From Candidatus Dormiibacterota bacterium (GTDB taxonomy: Bacteria; Chloroflexota; Dormibacteria; Aeolococcales; Aeolococcaceae), in the NCBI GenBank assembly GCA_003135255.1, contig PLAX01000123.1:10303-16597 (forward strand): DNA of 6,295 nucleotides, written 5' to 3'. The position numbers and the translations under genes are program-made. Of the stretch, positions 3,965 to 6,295 are shown one piece after another (positions within the stretch are counted from its first letter, which is position 1; every line of letters starts with the position of its first letter). The notes under the pieces were generated by a model. It searched no databases. It worked only from the letters and a program-made list of their open reading frames with translations, and was not told the origin of the DNA.

Positions 3965-5242
3965 AGCCGTCCCCACCACGTCTTTGCACTTGATCTAGGA
4001 ACGACCAAGGTCTGCTGTGCCGTCGCCGACCTCGAGCCGGCGGGGCTGCGGGTCCTCGGTGTGGGCGAGGCCATCTCCCGGGGCATCCGGAAGGGCGCCG
4101 TCATCGAGATCGACCGCGCCGCCGAGGCGGTGGCCGAGGCGGTCGACCTCGCCGAGCAGATGGCCGGGCTCCAGATCGACTCCGCGGTGGTCGGCCTGGC
4201 CGGCGGCCACATCACCTCGCAGAACAGCCGCGGGGTGGTGGCGGTGGCCGCAGGCCGTCGCGAGGTCGGCGTCCAGGACGTCGGACGGGCCATCGACGCC
4301 GCGCGGGCGGTCTCGGTCCCGAGTGACCGGCGCATCCTCCACGTCCTGCCCCAGCAGTTCACCATCGACGGCCAGGACGGCGTGCGGGATGCGATCGGGA
4401 TGTCGGGGAGCCGCCTGGAGGTCGACGCCCACATCGTCACCGGGGCCACCACCGCGATCCAGAACGTGGTCAAGGTGGTGCACAAGGCCGGCTTGGACGT
4501 CGACGACCTAGTGCTCCAGGTGCTCGCCTCCGCGGAGGCGGTGGTCACCGAGGACGAGCTGGAGCGCGGCGTGGTGGTGGTGGACATCGGCGGCGGGACG
4601 ACCGATGTGGCCGTCTTTGCCCGGGGCAGCATCATCCACACCGCGGTGCTCTCGGTGGGGGGCAACCACGTCACCGGCGACCTCGCCGTGGGGCTGCGCT
4701 GCGACCTCGACACCGCCGAGGTCGTGAAGCGGAGCTTCGGCCACTGCCTCCAGCTCACCCTCCCCGCCGAGGCTCAGGTGACCCTGACCCCGATGGGGTA
4801 CGACGAGCCCGTCAACGTCCCCCAGCGCTATCTGGCCGAGATCATCGGCCCCCGGGCCAGGGAGATGGCTCAATTGATCGCCGCCCAGATCGAGATGGCG
4901 GGGCCCCCGTCGCTCTTCTCCGGCGGGATCGTGCTCACCGGCGGTGGGGCGCTGCTGCGCGGCTTCGGCGAGATGGTGCAGAGCGTCACCGACCTCCCCG
5001 CCCGGGTGGCCGCACCCTCCGGGGTGAGCGGGATGAACGACGAGATCCAGGGGCCCGACCACGCGACCGTGGTCGGACTGCTCCGCTGGGCGGCTCGCTC
5101 GGGGGGCCGGCCGGCGGCACGGCGCTTGAGCGGCGGCAACGGCCACGTCAACGTGCGCGGCCGTGTCCAGGCACCATCCCAGGCCCAGCGCGGAGACCCG
5201 GCGGGCGCACGTCTCGGACGCTGGTTTCGAGAGCTCTTCTGA
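3962..5242 (+). CDS. ftsA: Cell division protein FtsA (actin-like FtsZ membrane anchor)
   Basis: FtsA binds ATP, polymerises on the membrane and tethers FtsZ filaments. The 426-residue product has normal length. The actin/Hsp70 ATPase motifs are intact: phosphate-1 A-L-D-L-G-T-T-K at 9-16, phosphate-2 V-D-I-G-G-G-T-T-D at 207-215 and the adenosine motif L-T-G-G-G-A-L-L at 325-332. The region about 80-165 fits the SHS2/1C domain used in FtsA self-interaction and partner recruitment. After a variable linker rich in Gly, Arg and Ala (about 378-415), the last residues A-R-L-G-R-W-F-R-E-L-F form the amphipathic membrane-targeting helix. The frame is open upstream to 3842, but GTG 3962 puts the first strand where FtsA proteins normally begin. 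There is no Shine-Dalgarno sequence. ftsZ follows 31 nt downstream. FtsA is missing from most Actinobacteria, which makes it a useful taxonomic marker here. Confidence 0.96.
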   Translation: MSRPHHVFALDLGTTKVCCAVADLEPAGLRVLGVGEAISRGIRKGAVIEIDRAAEAVAEAVDLAEQMAGLQIDSAVVGLAGGHITSQNSRGVVAVAAGRREVGVQDVGRAIDAARAVSVPSDRRILHVLPQQFTIDGQDGVRDAIGMSGSRLEVDAHIVTGATTAIQNVVKVVHKAGLDVDDLVLQVLASAEAVVTEDELERGVVVVDIGGGTTDVAVFARGSIIHTAVLSVGGNHVTGDLAVGLRCDLDTAEVVKRSFGHCLQLTLPAEAQVTLTPMGYDEPVNVPQRYLAEIIGPRAREMAQLIAAQIEMAGPPSLFSGGIVLTGGGALLRGFGEMVQSVTDLPARVAAPSGVSGMNDEIQGPDHATVVGLLRWAARSGGRPAARRLSGGNGHVNVRGRVQAPSQAQRGDPAGARLGRWFRELF

Positions 5243-5258
5243 ACGGCATGACGACTAC

Positions 5259-5265
5259 GGTGGGA
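5259..5265 (+). promoter_or_regulatory. Ribosome binding site for the upstream ftsZ start
   Basis: GGTGGGA stands eight bases before the ATG at 5274. It is a moderate Shine-Dalgarno match, and supports the longer FtsZ form. Confidence 0.35.
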
Positions 5266-5273
5266 TCAGAACG

Positions 5274-6295
5274 ATGAATGAGAGAGAGCGCGAGCTGCGC
5301 CGGATGACCCAGGAGTTCCTGGTCCGATCGGGCGGCGGCGATGCGCGGAAGCGCGAGGAGAGTGCGATGGCAGACCTTGACCGGACCACCGAGGGCAACG
5401 CGCGCATCCGGGTCGTGGGGGTCGGAGGCGGCGGCACCAACGCGGTCAACCGGATGATGCGGGGCAACCTGAAGGGCGTCGAGTTCATCGCCCTGAACAC
5501 CGATCACCAGGCGCTCATGCAGTCGACCGCCGCGCACAAGATCCGCATCGGGTCCAAGGTGACCCGCGGCCTGGGTGCGGGCGGCGACCCCCAGAAGGGT
5601 CGCGACGCGGCCGAGGAGTCGCGCGACGAGCTGACCAAGGCGCTCGCCGACTCGGACATGGTGTTCGTCACCGCCGGGATGGGCGGTGGCACCGGCACCG
5701 GGGCCGCCCCGATCGTCGCCGAGATCGCTCGCGAGGGCGGTGCGCTCACCATCGGCGTGGTGACCAAGCCCTTCCGCTTCGAGGGGCTGCGCCGCCAGCG
5801 CATCGCCGAGGAGGGGATCACCATCCTGCAGGAGCGCGTCGACACCCTCATCACCATCCCCAACGAGCGGCTCATGCAGGTCGTCGACAAGAAGACGCCC
5901 ATCACCGAGGCCTTCAAGGTCGCCGATGACGTGCTCCGCCAGGGCGTGCAGGGGATCAGTGACCTGATCGTCTACCCGGGGCTCATCAACCTCGACTTCG
6001 CCGACGTCAAGGCGGTCATGTCGGGTCAGGGCGCCGCCCTGATGGGTATCGGTTTCGGCACCGGGGACACCCGGGCCGCCGACGCCGCCCGGGATGCGGT
6101 GGCGAGCCCGCTCCTGGAGACGACCATCGCCGGTGCCAAGGGCATCCTGCTCAACGTCACCGGTGGCAAGGACCTCACCCTCTACGAGGTCACCGAGGCG
6201 GCCCAGCTGGTCAGCGAGTCCGCGGACAAGGACGCGCAGGTCATCTTCGGCTGCGTCATCGACGAGGCCATGAAGGACGAGGTCAAGATCACCGT
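5274..6295 (+). CDS. ftsZ: Cell division protein FtsZ (tubulin-like GTPase), 3'-truncated by the window edge
   Basis: FtsZ polymerises into the cytokinetic ring. About 340 codons are visible and the frame is still open at the edge, so the C-terminal linker and the FtsA-binding tail are missing. From the ATG at 5274, motifs are G-V-G-G-G-G-T-N-A-V at 49-58, L-N-T-D at 74-77, the tubulin signature G-G-G-T-G-T-G at 137-143 and the T7 loop N-L-D-F-A-D-V at 239-245, carrying the catalytic Asp residues. All are intact. The start is ambiguous: ATG 5274 has a moderate ribosome site, gives 31 extra charged residues with GC-rich third positions (about 25 of 30 codons), and sits 31 nt after ftsA. ATG 5367 has a better AGGAG at ideal distance and gives the usual short N-terminus (M-A-D-L-D). 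I annotate the longer form without certainty. ftsA and ftsZ are probably one operon. Confidence 0.96.
   Translation, partial: MNERERELRRMTQEFLVRSGGGDARKREESAMADLDRTTEGNARIRVVGVGGGGTNAVNRMMRGNLKGVEFIALNTDHQALMQSTAAHKIRIGSKVTRGLGAGGDPQKGRDAAEESRDELTKALADSDMVFVTAGMGGGTGTGAAPIVAEIAREGGALTIGVVTKPFRFEGLRRQRIAEEGITILQERVDTLITIPNERLMQVVDKKTPITEAFKVADDVLRQGVQGISDLIVYPGLINLDFADVKAVMSGQGAALMGIGFGTGDTRAADAARDAVASPLLETTIAGAKGILLNVTGGKDLTLYEVTEAAQLVSESADKDAQVIFGCVIDEAMKDEVKIT
5356..5360 (+). promoter_or_regulatory. Internal ribosome binding site before the alternative ftsZ start (ATG 5367)
   Basis: AGGAG ends six bases before the in-frame ATG at 5367. It is the best Shine-Dalgarno match seen in the window. 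If used, FtsZ begins M-A-D-L-D-R and lacks the 31-residue extension. Confidence 0.45.

Noticed and set aside
3483..3965. 160-codon plus-strand frame filling the ftsA upstream region
   Set aside because: Begins inside the oxidoreductase gene; composition is Arg/Pro/Ser/Ala low complexity and it runs through strong hairpins. Only the GTGA overlap at its end was kept as a weak observation.
3616..4758. 380-codon minus-strand open frame opposite ftsA and its upstream region
   Set aside because: Ser/Thr/Arg-rich and motif-free; antisense to intact FtsA motifs.
1..6295. CRISPR array, insertion sequence, integrase or rRNA/tRNA genes
   Set aside because: No regularly spaced repeats of suitable length, no transposase-like protein and no terminal inverted repeats with target duplication were seen; no RNA gene could be folded.

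Overview
The window comes from a GC-rich bacterial chromosome and covers the 3' part of a division (dcw) gene cluster. Genes in order are: the end of ftsQ (+), metF (-), a vapC-like PIN toxin (-), its Phd/VapB-type antitoxin (-), a zinc-lobe medium-chain dehydrogenase/quinone reductase (+), a 438-bp gene-free region rich in structure, complete ftsA (+), and the first ~340 codons of ftsZ (+), which runs off the right edge. High GC together with a real FtsA argues against Streptomyces- or Mycobacterium-type Actinobacteria, which lack FtsA. A GC-rich Chloroflexota/Dormibacterota-like or deep actinobacterial lineage would fit. This placement is inference from gene content only.

Layout: 1-703 is ftsQ, cut at its 5' end by the window edge. 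Its stop codon abuts that of convergent metF with no gap. metF, vapC and vapB (704-2370) lie on the minus strand in an order that allows one transcript from a promoter at about 2388-2417. A 106-bp divergent spacer separates vapB from the oxidoreductase gene (2477-3523). The region 3524-3961 holds three near-identical 12-mers, a promoter-like pair, two GC hairpins (one resembling a terminator or attenuator), a perfect 8-bp dyad, a pair of ACATCTTG sites exactly 32 bp apart, and a strong -10 hexamer just before ftsA. ftsA and ftsZ then follow as a tight operon.

How the parts work together: FtsQ (divisome scaffold), FtsA (actin-like membrane anchor) and FtsZ (tubulin-like ring GTPase) act in septation and are usually adjacent. 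Here about 3.2 kb of unrelated cargo (folate/methionine enzyme, toxin-antitoxin pair, oxidoreductase) separates ftsQ from ftsA. ftsAZ therefore needs its own promoter, and the elaborate region in front of ftsA is the most interesting non-coding part of the window. Several genes (vapB, the oxidoreductase, ftsA) lack a Shine-Dalgarno sequence and have a -10-like hexamer very close to the start codon, suggesting leaderless or near-leaderless transcripts. No clearly new multi-gene system is evident. The novelty candidates are regulatory.
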